Translations under genes and position numbers: made by a program
The notes under the pieces: model-generated
Databases searched by the model: none
Seen by the model: the letters and a program-made list of their open reading frames with translations, nothing else
Told to the model about the DNA's origin: nothing
In this document: in pieces, positions 42,639 through 51,547 of the stretch
Numbering within the stretch: position 1 is the stretch's first letter
Layout of the letters: every line of letters begins with the position of its first letter
Source: CBDCYN01 sp965224205
Lineage (GTDB): Bacteria; Planctomycetota; Phycisphaerae; Phycisphaerales; Phycisphaeraceae
Assembly: GCA_965224205.1 (NCBI GenBank)
Contig: CBDCYN010000016.1
Location: forward strand, 62,001 to 126,000
Direction of reading: 5' to 3'
DNA length: 64,000 bases

Positions 42639-43642
42639 ATGTTTAGATCCGGGCGTTTTCTGTGTCCGTGGATCGGTTCGCTGGTCACGATAGCGGCGGT
42701 CTTGAGTGGGGGCAGTGTGGTGGAAGGCCGATCACAGCTGCGGGGATCGATCTCGATCGACGGTTCGAGCACGGTCTATCCGATCACCGAGGCGGTGGCC
42801 GAGGAGTTCGGCCTTCAGAACCGTCGCGTGCGTGTGACGGTGGGGGTCTCGGGCACCGGAGGGGGGTTTAAGCGGTTCACGACCGGAGAGACCGACATCT
42901 CCGACGCGTCACGCCCGATCAAGAAGGCCGAAGCCGATAACGCCAAGAAACACGGCATGGAGTTTATCGAGATCCCGGTCGCCTACGACGGGCTGACGAT
43001 CGTGGTCAATAAGAACAACGACTGGTGCAAGGACCTGACGGTTGACGAGCTGAAATTGATTTTCCTCGACGGCTCGCCGGTCAAGACCTGGCAGAACGTG
43101 CGGGCCGAATGGCCTGCGATCCCGATCAAGCTCTATTCGCCCGGCACGGACTCGGGCACGTTCGATTATTTCAAAGAGGTCATCGCCGGCAAGAAAGGGG
43201 CGATCCGTAGCGATATGTCGGTCTCCGAAGACGACAACGTGCTGGTCCGGGGAGTTTCGGGGAATAAAGGCGGGCTAGGGTTCTTCGGCTGTGCGTACTT
43301 CTTTGAGAATGAGAACAAGCTCAAGGCGGTGGCGGTCAACGGCGGTGACGGCCCGGTGCAGCCCACGCCACAGACGATCGAGGGGGGCACCTACTCCCCG
43401 TTTAGCCGGCCGCTATTCATCTATGTCAACGCCAAGAGCGCCAAACGGCCGGAGGTCAACGCTTTCGTGCAGTTCTACCTCGAACACGGCCCGATTTGGC
43501 GGATGAAGTGGGTTACGTGAGACTGCCCAAGGAGATGTATCAGCGGGCGCTGGAGAACTTCAAGCGGGGGGTATCGGGCAGCCAGTTCCTCAATGCCGAT
43601 GGTGAAAAAATATCCGGACCGCTAACCCAGGTCTACCGCTAA
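42639..43642 (+). CDS. pstS: Phosphate ABC transporter substrate-binding protein PstS, frameshifted near the 3' end
   Basis: Periplasmic phosphate-binding protein. Signal peptide MFRSGRFLCPWIGSLVTIAA; SIDGSSTVYPITEAVAEEF, SGTGGGFKRF and SPGTDSGTFDYF are the phosphate-loop motifs. At 43491-43494 one G is missing: the zero frame runs out as IWRMKWVT-stop at 43520, while the -1 frame continues DLADEVGYVRLPKEMYQRAL and ends QVYR-stop at 43642, exactly the expected PstS C-terminus. GGAG lies 8 bases before ATG 42639. Either the gene is truncated by 48 residues or the base is a sequencing error. First gene of the pst operon. Confidence 0.88.
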
Positions 43643-43867
43643 TGCCTGCTCGTCACGTTATTTCTTGATTGGAATACAAGGTGTGTATGTATAAAGAATT
43701 GTGTGTAAAGATTGGGCTGTCTTGGAGGAATCTGGCCGAGCCAGACCTTTCTTTAATGAGAAAAAATATTTAACATCTATATAGACGCAATCATGGAACG
43801 AGTGACCTTCGTGGCTTGCCGGAGCACTTTCGGAAGATGGATGTCGTGCTGGATCACCACCAGAAAG

Positions 43868-43873
43868 TATAAT
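43868..43873 (+). promoter_or_regulatory. Possible -10 box before pstC
   Basis: A perfect TATAAT 25 bases before ATG 43899, in a 256-bp AT-rich gap that separates pstS from pstCAB. No good -35 is visible, so this is weak evidence for a separate pstCAB promoter. Confidence 0.3.
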
Positions 43874-43898
43874 CTGTCGCGACCGGTTCAGGGCCCTT

Positions 43899-44843
43899 AT
43901 GACCAGTATCCCATTGCAACCCAAGTCGTTGTCTGACGGGACGGCGATGCGCATGCGTTCTTTTCGCGAGGCGGCTATTAACGGCGGCCTCGTGCTTTGC
44001 GCCGCGTTCTCAATTTTCACGACACTAACGATCATCGTCGTGCTGACCATAGAGGCGGTTGCTTTTTTCAAGATGGAGGAGGCGTCATTCTGGGAATTCG
44101 TAACCGGCATGGAGTGGAACCCCAAGCTGGGTGCCGAGCAGCACTTCGGGATCTGGCCATTGATCTGCGGGACACTGTTGGTGACGGGTGTAGGGATGGC
44201 GGTGGCGCTGCCCCTTGGGCTGGTGACGGCGATCTACCTTAGCGAGTACGCGCCGAAAAAATTGCGGGCGGTGCTCAAACCGTCGCTGGAGGTGATCGCA
44301 GGGGTCCCGACGGTGGTGTTCGGTTTTTTTGCGTTAACGGTGATCACCCCCGGCTTGCAGTGGCTACACGGGGGGTTCGAGGTGTACAACGCGTTTAGCG
44401 CAGGGTTGGCGGTGGGGATCATGTGTCTGCCGATCGTCTGCTCACTTTCGGAAGACGCCCTTCAAGCGGTGCCCCGGAGCCTGCGCGAGGCGGCGTACGG
44501 GGTGGGGGCGACCAAGTTCGACGTCTCGGTGAAAGTGGTGGTGCCCGCGGCGCTGTCAGGGGTCATCGCCGCGTTCCTGCTGGCCGTGGCCCGGGCGGTG
44601 GGCGAGACCATGATCGTGTCCCTGGCCGCGGGCAACTCTCCGAAAATGGCGATCGACCCGCGCCAAGAGGTCCAGACCATGACCGCGTACATGGTCCAGA
44701 CCTTCCTGGGCGAAGCCAGCGACCACTACAGCTCCGAGTACCTATCCTGCTACGCAGTCGCGGGCACCCTTTTCCTGATGACCCTGGCGCTGACCATCAT
44801 CGGGCACCGGGTCCGCGTGCGGTTCAGGGAGGAGTACCAATGA
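43899..44843 (+). CDS. pstC: Phosphate ABC transporter permease PstC
   Basis: A 314-residue inner-membrane permease with six membrane segments. The EAA-type cytoplasmic loop is LREAAYGVGATKFDVSVKVV, followed by PAALSGVIAAFLLAVARAVGET, the family hallmark. HFGIWPLICGTLLVTGVGMA and YLSEYAPKKLRAVLKP are further typical PstC stretches. It forms a channel heterodimer with PstA, driven by PstB. Its stop overlaps the pstA start (ATGA), so the two are translationally coupled. Confidence 0.95.
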   Translation: MTSIPLQPKSLSDGTAMRMRSFREAAINGGLVLCAAFSIFTTLTIIVVLTIEAVAFFKMEEASFWEFVTGMEWNPKLGAEQHFGIWPLICGTLLVTGVGMAVALPLGLVTAIYLSEYAPKKLRAVLKPSLEVIAGVPTVVFGFFALTVITPGLQWLHGGFEVYNAFSAGLAVGIMCLPIVCSLSEDALQAVPRSLREAAYGVGATKFDVSVKVVVPAALSGVIAAFLLAVARAVGETMIVSLAAGNSPKMAIDPRQEVQTMTAYMVQTFLGEASDHYSSEYLSCYAVAGTLFLMTLALTIIGHRVRVRFREEYQ

Positions 44844-45802
44844 CCCCGCCTTCCATTGACAAGGCCGTCGCCCGACGCAGACGACGCTGGAAGAACCATC
44901 TTTTCGTGGTCTTCTGTGTGTTCGCGGCCAGCACATCGCTGCTGGTTCTAGTAGTGTTGCTGACGTCGATCGTGACCCAGGGGTACCACCACCTGGACCT
45001 AGAGTTTTTCCAAAACCCCCCATCGCGGAAGCCGCAACGGGCCGGCCTTCAACCGGCGATCTTTGGATCGATCTGGGTCTGCGGGGTGTGTGCCTTGTCA
45101 GCTTTGCCCTTAGGGGTGGGCACGGCGATCTTCCTTGAAGAGTACAAACCCAGGAAGCGATGGTTGCGGAAGCTGCACGGTTTTGTCCAGCTCAATATTA
45201 CAAACCTCGCGGGGGTACCTTCGGTGGTGTACGGCATCATCGGGCTGACCGCTTTTTCGCACATGTTCAATCTTTTTGGCAATCCCGCAGACCCTATTTT
45301 CGCGATCGGGTCGCGTGAAGATTGGTACTACTTCCAGCTGCCTTTTGGTCGCGGCGTTTTGGCTGGTGGGTTGACCCTGATGCTGGTGATCCTGCCGATC
45401 GTGATCGTCTCGGCTCAGGAGTCTTTGCGGGCGGTGCCCGATTCGATCCGCCACGCGGCGTTGGCGGTGGGGGCCACGAAGTGGCAGATGGTCTCCCGCA
45501 CCACGCTCCCAGCGGCGGTTCCCGGGATCATGACCGGGGCGATCCTGGCGATGAGCCGGGCGATCGGGGAGGCGGCTCCGGTCCTGGTCATGGCCGGGAT
45601 CGTGTACATCACGTTCACGCCCGAACACCTGATGGACGATTTTACGGTGATGCCGCTACAGATCTTCAACTGGGCAGGCCGGCCCCAGGAAGAGTTCCAC
45701 CGGGTGGCCGCCACCGGCATCATTGTTCTCCTGGTTGTTTTGTTATCGTTCAATACCTTGGCGGTCATGATCCGACATAAATTCCAGAAGCCACTACAAT
45801 GA
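44840..45802 (+). CDS. pstA: Phosphate ABC transporter permease PstA
   Basis: 320 residues, six membrane segments. The start ATG overlaps the pstC stop, with GGGAGG just upstream. The family signature IRHAALAVGATKWQMVSRTT then LPAAVPGIMTGAILAMSRAIGE is complete, and NLAGVPSVVYGIIGL is typical of PstA. It is the second permease subunit of the high-affinity phosphate importer. The stop overlaps the start of pstB (ATGA). Confidence 0.95.
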   Translation: MTPPSIDKAVARRRRRWKNHLFVVFCVFAASTSLLVLVVLLTSIVTQGYHHLDLEFFQNPPSRKPQRAGLQPAIFGSIWVCGVCALSALPLGVGTAIFLEEYKPRKRWLRKLHGFVQLNITNLAGVPSVVYGIIGLTAFSHMFNLFGNPADPIFAIGSREDWYYFQLPFGRGVLAGGLTLMLVILPIVIVSAQESLRAVPDSIRHAALAVGATKWQMVSRTTLPAAVPGIMTGAILAMSRAIGEAAPVLVMAGIVYITFTPEHLMDDFTVMPLQIFNWAGRPQEEFHRVAATGIIVLLVVLLSFNTLAVMIRHKFQKPLQ

Positions 45803-46710
45803 GCACCATTTACACAGCCAAGAGCGTGAAAACACCCGAAAAAACCAGCGATTCGGACCACGCCGACACCACGGGCACACACGCGTCCCCGCAGGTCAAC
45901 GTCAGGCACCCGAAAACACGGATCACTAAAGCCAGCGGACCTCAGAAAGAGTACACCGAACCGGCCGTGATCGTGCGGGACTTCTCGTCGTGGTACGGGG
46001 ACTTCCAGGCCCTCCACAGGCTTTCGTTCGACATCCCTCAACGTCGGGTCACCGCCCTGATCGGCCCTAGTGGCTGCGGGAAGAGTACCTTCCTGCGGTG
46101 GGTGAACCGGATGAACGACCTGATCCCCGGGGCCACCGCCGAGGGGACGCTCCAACTCGATGGCAAGGACCTGTTGGCGGCAAACACCGACGTGGTCGAG
46201 CTGCGCCGTCGGGTGGGGATGGTGTTCCAGAAACCCAACCCGTTTCCTAAATCGATCTACGACAACATCGCGTTCGGGCCCCGCTTGCATCTAAAGGCAT
46301 CCAAGAGCCAGCTGGGTGACCTGGTCGAGCAGTCGCTACGACAGGCGGCGTTGTGGGACGAGGTCAAGGACCGCCTGCGGTCGTCGGCCATCGGGCTATC
46401 GGGGGGTCAGCAGCAGCGGTTGTGCATCGCCCGGGCGATCGCGGTCGGCCCCGAGATGCTGCTGATGGATGAGCCCTGCTCGGCGCTGGACCCGAAATCT
46501 ACCGCCCGAGTCGAGGAGTTGATCGACGAACTCAGCCAGCAGTACACCATCGTGATCGTCACGCACAACATGCAGCAGGCGGCCCGGGTCTCGGACTTCA
46601 CCGCGTTCTTCAACCTCGGCAAGCTCGTGGAGTTCGACGCCACGGAGAACCTGTTCACGAACCCGTCCAAGACCGAAACGGAAGACTACATCACCGGCCG
46701 GTTCGGGTGA
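45799..46710 (+). CDS. pstB: Phosphate ABC transporter ATP-binding protein PstB
   Basis: 303 residues; the first about 55 are a polar extension not found in E. coli PstB. The Walker A motif is GPSGCGKST, the signature LSGGQQQRLCIARAI, and the Walker B LLMDEPCSALDP, with the switch His in VIVTHNMQQAARV. FQKPNPFPKSIYDNIAFGPR is specific to PstB. It energises phosphate import and takes part in Pho signalling with PhoU. The first codon overlaps the pstA stop. Confidence 0.96.
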   Translation: MSTIYTAKSVKTPEKTSDSDHADTTGTHASPQVNVRHPKTRITKASGPQKEYTEPAVIVRDFSSWYGDFQALHRLSFDIPQRRVTALIGPSGCGKSTFLRWVNRMNDLIPGATAEGTLQLDGKDLLAANTDVVELRRRVGMVFQKPNPFPKSIYDNIAFGPRLHLKASKSQLGDLVEQSLRQAALWDEVKDRLRSSAIGLSGGQQQRLCIARAIAVGPEMLLMDEPCSALDPKSTARVEELIDELSQQYTIVIVTHNMQQAARVSDFTAFFNLGKLVEFDATENLFTNPSKTETEDYITGRFG

Positions 46711-46814
46711 GCTTAAGGGGTGGATCTGCTGCGTGGAGCGCAAGGCCAATGAGGCCCAGCGGGTGGGTTTAACACCGCGACCAAAGAGATGACCGCCTAG
46801 TCCGGAGTCACACA

Positions 46815-47507
46815 TTGTCCGTTCATCTACAGCGACAGATCGATAAGCTCAAGAAGATGATCCTCGCCCTGGGCGCGATGGTCGAGGAGAGCGTCGAGGG
46901 CGCGATCCGCGCGATCGACACCCGCGACACCGAACTGGCCAAGAAGATCATCCAGGCCGACGAGCAGGTCGACATGACGGAGATCGACATCGAAGAAGAA
47001 TGCCTCCACACCCTGGCCCTGCACCAGCCGGTGGCGTTCGACCTGCGTTACGTGGTGGCAGTCCTGAAGATCAACAACGAGCTCGAACGGATCGCCGACC
47101 TAGCGACCAACATGGCCAAGCAGGCCCGCTTCATGGTCGACAAGCCGAAAATCGACCTGGTGCCCTACGACCTACCCCGCATGGCCTCGATGGTGCGGTC
47201 GATGCTCAAGCGCAGCCTCGACGCCCTGGTGAAGATCGACCCGGACCTGGCCAAGTCCGTCGTGCTCATGGACGACGAGGTCGACGAGATCCACAAGCAG
47301 ATGTACCAAGAAGTCGAGCAGGCGATCCGTGACAACATCGACCACCTCGAACCACTGATTAACCTGCTGAACATCTCCCGACAGATGGAGCGCATCGCCG
47401 ATCACGCGGTCAATGTCGCCGAGGACGTGATGTACATGGCCCTGGGCGAGATCCTTCGCCACCGCAAGGAACTGTCATTCCCCTCGCCAGAACCGCGGGA
47501 TAAATAG
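46815..47507 (+). CDS. phoU: Phosphate signalling protein PhoU
   Basis: 230 residues, two three-helix PhoU repeats, each with its metal-binding helix (ALHQPVAFDLRYVVAVLKINNELERIADLATN and the second-half RQMERIADHAVNVAEDVMYM). The start is TTG 46815 (TTG TCC GTT CAT), with CGGAG 6 bases upstream; the next in-frame ATG would remove the first helix. It represses the Pho response through PstB and a sensor kinase not seen here. The 3' end overlaps that of trkH by 33 bp. Confidence 0.94.
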   Translation: MSVHLQRQIDKLKKMILALGAMVEESVEGAIRAIDTRDTELAKKIIQADEQVDMTEIDIEEECLHTLALHQPVAFDLRYVVAVLKINNELERIADLATNMAKQARFMVDKPKIDLVPYDLPRMASMVRSMLKRSLDALVKIDPDLAKSVVLMDDEVDEIHKQMYQEVEQAIRDNIDHLEPLINLLNISRQMERIADHAVNVAEDVMYMALGEILRHRKELSFPSPEPRDK

Positions 47508-49037
47508 CACGAAGATGGCGTAGACCTCCAGCCGCCCTAGCGCCATGAGCACGCTAAGCACGATCTTGCTGGGGGCGCTGAACCACCCGTAATTCTCGAT
47601 CGCCCCCACCCGGGCTAAACCCGGCCCGATGTTGTTGAGCGTCGCGATGCTCGCCGTGGCGGCGGTGGTGAAGTCGATCTTGTCCCCCGGCTCGAACAGC
47701 ATCAGCAACACCGCCCCGATCAGAAAAAGCAGGATGATCCCCAACACATAAACCAGCGTGCCCAGCCGCAGCTGCGGGTCGATCGTAGCCCGCCCCGCTT
47801 TGACCGTGCGCACCACGTTCGGGTTGAAGACCCGCTCGACCTCAGCAAACATCACCTTGAACGCGATCAGGCACCGGATAATCTTCAGCCCACCCCCGGT
47901 CGACCCGGCCGACGCCCCTAAGAACATCAGCAGGATCAACGCCGCTTTGGCGTTAAAATCCCAGTGCTCGAAGTCCGCCGTGCAGTACCCAGTCGTGGTC
48001 TGGATCGACACCACTTGGAACAGCCCGTAACGCAGCGCCTGTCCAACCGTCGGGTCGACGCTGTCCCCGGTGGTAGTCACGATCGGCCCGCCCATGAGAC
48101 TACCCGAGACCAGCACGGTCGCCACCGCGATCACCCCCAGATAAAGGCGCAGCTCCGGGTCGGTCCAGACACTGCGGAACTGCCGCCGGATCAGCTGGTA
48201 ATAAAGCCCGAAGTTCACCCCCGACAGCACCATGAACACGATGATCACCGAATCGATCGCCACCGAGTTATAGTGGCCGATACTGGCATTTTGGGTACTA
48301 AACCCGCCGGTGGCCAGGGTCGCGAAGGTATGACACACCGACTCGTACCAGCCCATCCCACAAAGCTTTAGCGCCGTGGCCTGCGCTAGGGTCAGACCAA
48401 GGTAGATCAACCACAGCAACCGGGCGGTTTCGCGGATCCGCGGGTGCACCCCCCCAGTGGTCGGCCCGGTGGTCTCGAACTTGAACATCTTCTTGCCCCC
48501 GACCCCAAGGTTCGGCAGCACCGCCACGAACAAGACCACGATCCCCAACCCCCCCAGCCAGTGCGTCACTGACCGCCAAAGCAGCAGGCTGCGCGGGATC
48601 GCCTCGATGTTGCTCAACACCGTCGCCCCCGTGGTCGTTAGCCCGCTCATCGCTTCGAAGTAGCAACTCCAGAACGACTCGAACGGATGGTCGCCCCCCT
48701 CGGCCGGGGTGATCCTGGACGTCTGGATCGTACGCAGGTGCGCCCATAAGAAAAACGGGAACGCCGACAGCGCCGCCCCGATCAACCAGCTCAACGCCAC
48801 CAGCAGCAATGCCTCATGGCGGCCGAGGAAGTCACCCGCCCCTCGGCCCACTCGCCACAAGATCAACGCCAGCACCAGGCCGATCCCGATCGTCTCGAGA
48901 AACGCCTGCAACGCTACCGCTTCGGTCGCATCACCCCACCACCACTCCAGCCCCGACCAGCCTGCCACGGCCATGATCGATAGGCTCAGCACGAGCATCA
49001 GCAGACCCAGTTGACGGCATACAAATCGGAAGTTCAC
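47475..49037 (-). CDS. trkH: Potassium uptake protein TrkH
   Basis: A 520-residue K+ translocation subunit with four M1-P-M2 repeats. The selectivity loops are MSGLTTTGATVL, TLATGGFSTQN, IQTTTGYCTADF and ATLNNIGPGLARVG, each holding the conserved Gly. ASAGSTGGGLKIIR is the family gating-loop motif. The start is GTG 49037 (next ATG upstream is out of frame), with GAGG about 8 bases before. It would pair with TrkA encoded 255 bp upstream; repeat copy 4 lies between the two. Confidence 0.93.
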   Translation of the reverse strand: MNFRFVCRQLGLLMLVLSLSIMAVAGWSGLEWWWGDATEAVALQAFLETIGIGLVLALILWRVGRGAGDFLGRHEALLLVALSWLIGAALSAFPFFLWAHLRTIQTSRITPAEGGDHPFESFWSCYFEAMSGLTTTGATVLSNIEAIPRSLLLWRSVTHWLGGLGIVVLFVAVLPNLGVGGKKMFKFETTGPTTGGVHPRIRETARLLWLIYLGLTLAQATALKLCGMGWYESVCHTFATLATGGFSTQNASIGHYNSVAIDSVIIVFMVLSGVNFGLYYQLIRRQFRSVWTDPELRLYLGVIAVATVLVSGSLMGGPIVTTTGDSVDPTVGQALRYGLFQVVSIQTTTGYCTADFEHWDFNAKAALILLMFLGASAGSTGGGLKIIRCLIAFKVMFAEVERVFNPNVVRTVKAGRATIDPQLRLGTLVYVLGIILLFLIGAVLLMLFEPGDKIDFTTAATASIATLNNIGPGLARVGAIENYGWFSAPSKIVLSVLMALGRLEVYAIFVLFIPRFWRGE

Positions 49038-49097
49038 GAAGATCGCCTCACCATCTCAAAGACCCGTCCACGGCATCGCGGATGATCAGCCGGTTGA

Positions 49098-49202
49098 TAG
49101 ACCGATCCCGGATGAAAAGACGATATGACTCGCGTACGCGTCAAGGAAATGTCCTGGGTCAAACGTATCACTGAAACGGTATTTTGATACGCGGTGCGTA
49201 TA
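49098..49202 (-). repeat. 105-bp interspersed repeat, copy 4
   Basis: Minus-orientation 105-bp copy between trkA and trkH. The palindromic end ATACGCACCGCGTAT is intact; the opposite end (GATCGGTCTATC) has diverged. Confidence 0.75.
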
Positions 49203-49292
49203 TCCCTGATGTTCAGATCGGGTCCAGCAGCTACCAACCAAGCCTCATCTATGTTACCGGGTCTTTCTCGGATTGAAGACGTTGAACAGGCC

Positions 49293-50636
49293 TTACGTGA
49301 CCGCGAAGAATCGTTTAAGTAATTTTTCACTCTCGACGGGCGCGACGACGACGACGGTATCCCCAGCAGCCAAGGCATCCTCACCACCGGGTACCCGGAC
49401 TTCCTCTCCGCGTTGGATCGCCGCGACGATTGATTTTTCAGGCAGCCTCACCTCACGAAGAGGCACCCCGATTACCCGTTTAGCCGCCGTGGGGATATGG
49501 ATCTCGTACACATCGACCACCCCGACCGCCAGCGACGCCAGGCACCGCATCGAAGAATCCCCCACCAGCCGTTGGATCTCCGCGACGGCCGCGACGCGCG
49601 GGCTAAACGCCCGGTCGATCCCCACGTGCTCGAGTATGTGCAGGTGCGTGCCCCGTTGGAGCACCGCGACCGCTTCATTGGCCCCCATGCTCTTGGCCCG
49701 GGCGGCGGCGAGGATGTTGTTCTCGTCGTCGTTTGTTAGAGCGATAAACGAGTCGGCTTGGTCGATACGTTCGAGGGTGATCGCGTCGGTGTCTAGGGGG
49801 TCGATCCGTAACACGGTCACCCAATCCAGCTTCGCGGCCAGCTCCTCGGCGCGGTCCGTGTCGGGCTCGAACAGGCGGATCGAAAACGTCTTGCTGCGAA
49901 GCTCGCGGCACAGCCACACCGCCAAGGGGGTCCCGCCCATGACCATGATCCGCTTGCGCCGGTCTTCCTGGGTGTGGAACCGCTTGCGGACCTGATCGAA
50001 CGTCTTGACCTCGCCGATCAGGGTCACGATGTCCCCGCGGCGGATCATCGTCGAGCTGTCGGGGATAAACGAGGTGTCGTCCCGCTCGACCGCCACCACA
50101 CGGGCCGATTCACGGATCGCCAGGTCATGGAGCGTTTTGCCGATCGCCGGGGCCTCGGCGTTGACCGGCAACTGCTGCATCTCGATCTTGCCGCGGGCGA
50201 ACCGATCGACCGCTAACGCGCCCGGGTTGCGCAGCGCGCGGGCGATGTCCTGAGCGGTTGCGTAATCGGGGCACACCAGGTGATCGATCCCGAAATGAGC
50301 CGCGTAGTCCAGGCCGTGGCCACCGAAATACGCGCTGTGGTGGACCCGCGCGATCGATCGGTCTGTCCCCAGCCCCGTGGCGATCGAGGCCGACAGGAGA
50401 TTGATCTCGTCGATTTCTGTGGCCGCGATGCACAGGTCCGCTTTGGCGCAGCCGGCTTCGATCAAGACGTCGGCGTGGGTCGCGTTGCCCCGCAGGGTGC
50501 GCACGTCCATGACGTCCTCGAGGGTCGCCAGCTTATCAGCACTGATGTCGACGATCGTCACGTTGCACCCCTCGGTGCCCAGCACCTCCGCCGCGTGCCG
50601 CCCGACCTCGCCTGCGCCACAGATCACTACATTCAT
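49293..50636 (-). CDS. trkA: Trk system potassium transporter subunit TrkA
   Basis: 447 residues in the standard TrkA-N / TrkA-C / TrkA-N / TrkA-C order. The first NAD-binding loop is VVICGAGEVGRHAAEVL (GxGxxG) with IVDIS and the RGNATHADVLIEAG block. The second half reads IMVMGGTPLAVWLCRELRS, a less typical nucleotide loop. TrkA-C domains lie at about 140-220 and 365-447. It forms the cytosolic gating ring of TrkH. No strong ribosome-binding site; repeat copy 5 is in its leader. Confidence 0.93.
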   Translation of the reverse strand: MNVVICGAGEVGRHAAEVLGTEGCNVTIVDISADKLATLEDVMDVRTLRGNATHADVLIEAGCAKADLCIAATEIDEINLLSASIATGLGTDRSIARVHHSAYFGGHGLDYAAHFGIDHLVCPDYATAQDIARALRNPGALAVDRFARGKIEMQQLPVNAEAPAIGKTLHDLAIRESARVVAVERDDTSFIPDSSTMIRRGDIVTLIGEVKTFDQVRKRFHTQEDRRKRIMVMGGTPLAVWLCRELRSKTFSIRLFEPDTDRAEELAAKLDWVTVLRIDPLDTDAITLERIDQADSFIALTNDDENNILAAARAKSMGANEAVAVLQRGTHLHILEHVGIDRAFSPRVAAVAEIQRLVGDSSMRCLASLAVGVVDVYEIHIPTAAKRVIGVPLREVRLPEKSIVAAIQRGEEVRVPGGEDALAAGDTVVVVAPVESEKLLKRFFAVT

Positions 50637-50661
50637 GGAAGGTCGCCTAAAACAACCAGAC

Positions 50662-50766
50662 TATACTCATCCCGGACGCAATTGCGGCATGACTCCTGTA
50701 CGCGGCAGGAGAATATCCGGGGTCAAGAGCGTCCTCGACACGGTGCTTTGATACGCGATGCGCATA
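50662..50766 (-). repeat. 105-bp interspersed repeat, copy 5
   Basis: Minus-orientation 105-bp copy, well conserved: TATACTCATCCCGGA, CGGCATGACTCCTGTACGCG and GATACGCGATGCGCATA. It sits 26 bp upstream of the trkA start, between ktrA and trkA. Confidence 0.82.
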
Positions 50767-50805
50767 TCATCACGATCACGAAGCGGCAACCCCAACACCG
50801 ACAGG

Positions 50806-51474
50806 TCACGACTCGTGCAGTTGAGCCAGGTCCTCATCTCTGCCCATGATCATCAAAACGTCAGATGCATCAAGGGCCTGGTCCGGCCGGGGCATGCGGA
50901 TCACCGGGCCACGTTTAGAGGGCGCGTCCGACGCACGCTTGACCGCCACCACCTGCACACCCAGGGTCGAACGGGTGCGCAGCTGGATCAGGGACCGGCC
51001 CACCCATTCCTTCGGCGTATTCATCTCCACGATGCTGAATCCCGGTTCAAGCTCAACGTGGCTTAGGAAATCAGGCCAGGTCAGCCTCACCGCCCAGCTA
51101 TCGGCCGATTCTTTCTCGGGGTTGACCAGTTCATCGGCCCCGACACGCAGCAGGATCCGCCCCCGGGTAGAGGTCGTCGCACGGCTGATCACCATGGGGA
51201 CCTTCATCTGTTTGAGCAACACCGTGGTTAAGACCGTCGCCTCGAAGTCGTCACCGATCCCCACAACGGCCACGTCCACACCGTCGACCCCTTGGGCCTT
51301 GAGCGCCTGCTCATCGGTGGCATCGGTCGCGACCGCCAGCGTCACGTCGTCGCGCAGCTCCTCGATAATCCGCCGGTTCCGATCGATGGCGATCACGTCG
51401 TTGCCCGCCTCCGTGAGCTTCTTGGCCAGGAGCGACCCGAACCGTCCTAAACCGATCACCGCGAATCGCTGCAT
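50806..51474 (-). CDS. ktrA: Ktr-type potassium regulatory subunit KtrA
   Basis: 222 residues: one TrkA-N domain (FAVIGLGRFGSLLAKKLTEAG, then VIAIDRN, DATDEQALKAQGVDGVDVAV) and one TrkA-C domain (about 135-222). This single-set architecture is that of KtrA/KtrC, not the duplicated TrkA. It would form the octameric ring under KtrB, encoded 73 bp upstream. ATG 51474 fits the family start. Confidence 0.9.
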   Translation of the reverse strand: MQRFAVIGLGRFGSLLAKKLTEAGNDVIAIDRNRRIIEELRDDVTLAVATDATDEQALKAQGVDGVDVAVVGIGDDFEATVLTTVLLKQMKVPMVISRATTSTRGRILLRVGADELVNPEKESADSWAVRLTWPDFLSHVELEPGFSIVEMNTPKEWVGRSLIQLRTRSTLGVQVVAVKRASDAPSKRGPVIRMPRPDQALDASDVLMIMGRDEDLAQLHES

Positions 51475-51547
51475 GATGGTGTGTTACTCTCGAAGATCAC
51501 TGCCCCACGGCCGCAGCTCGTTACCCCGATCTCTCGCCGATCACGGA

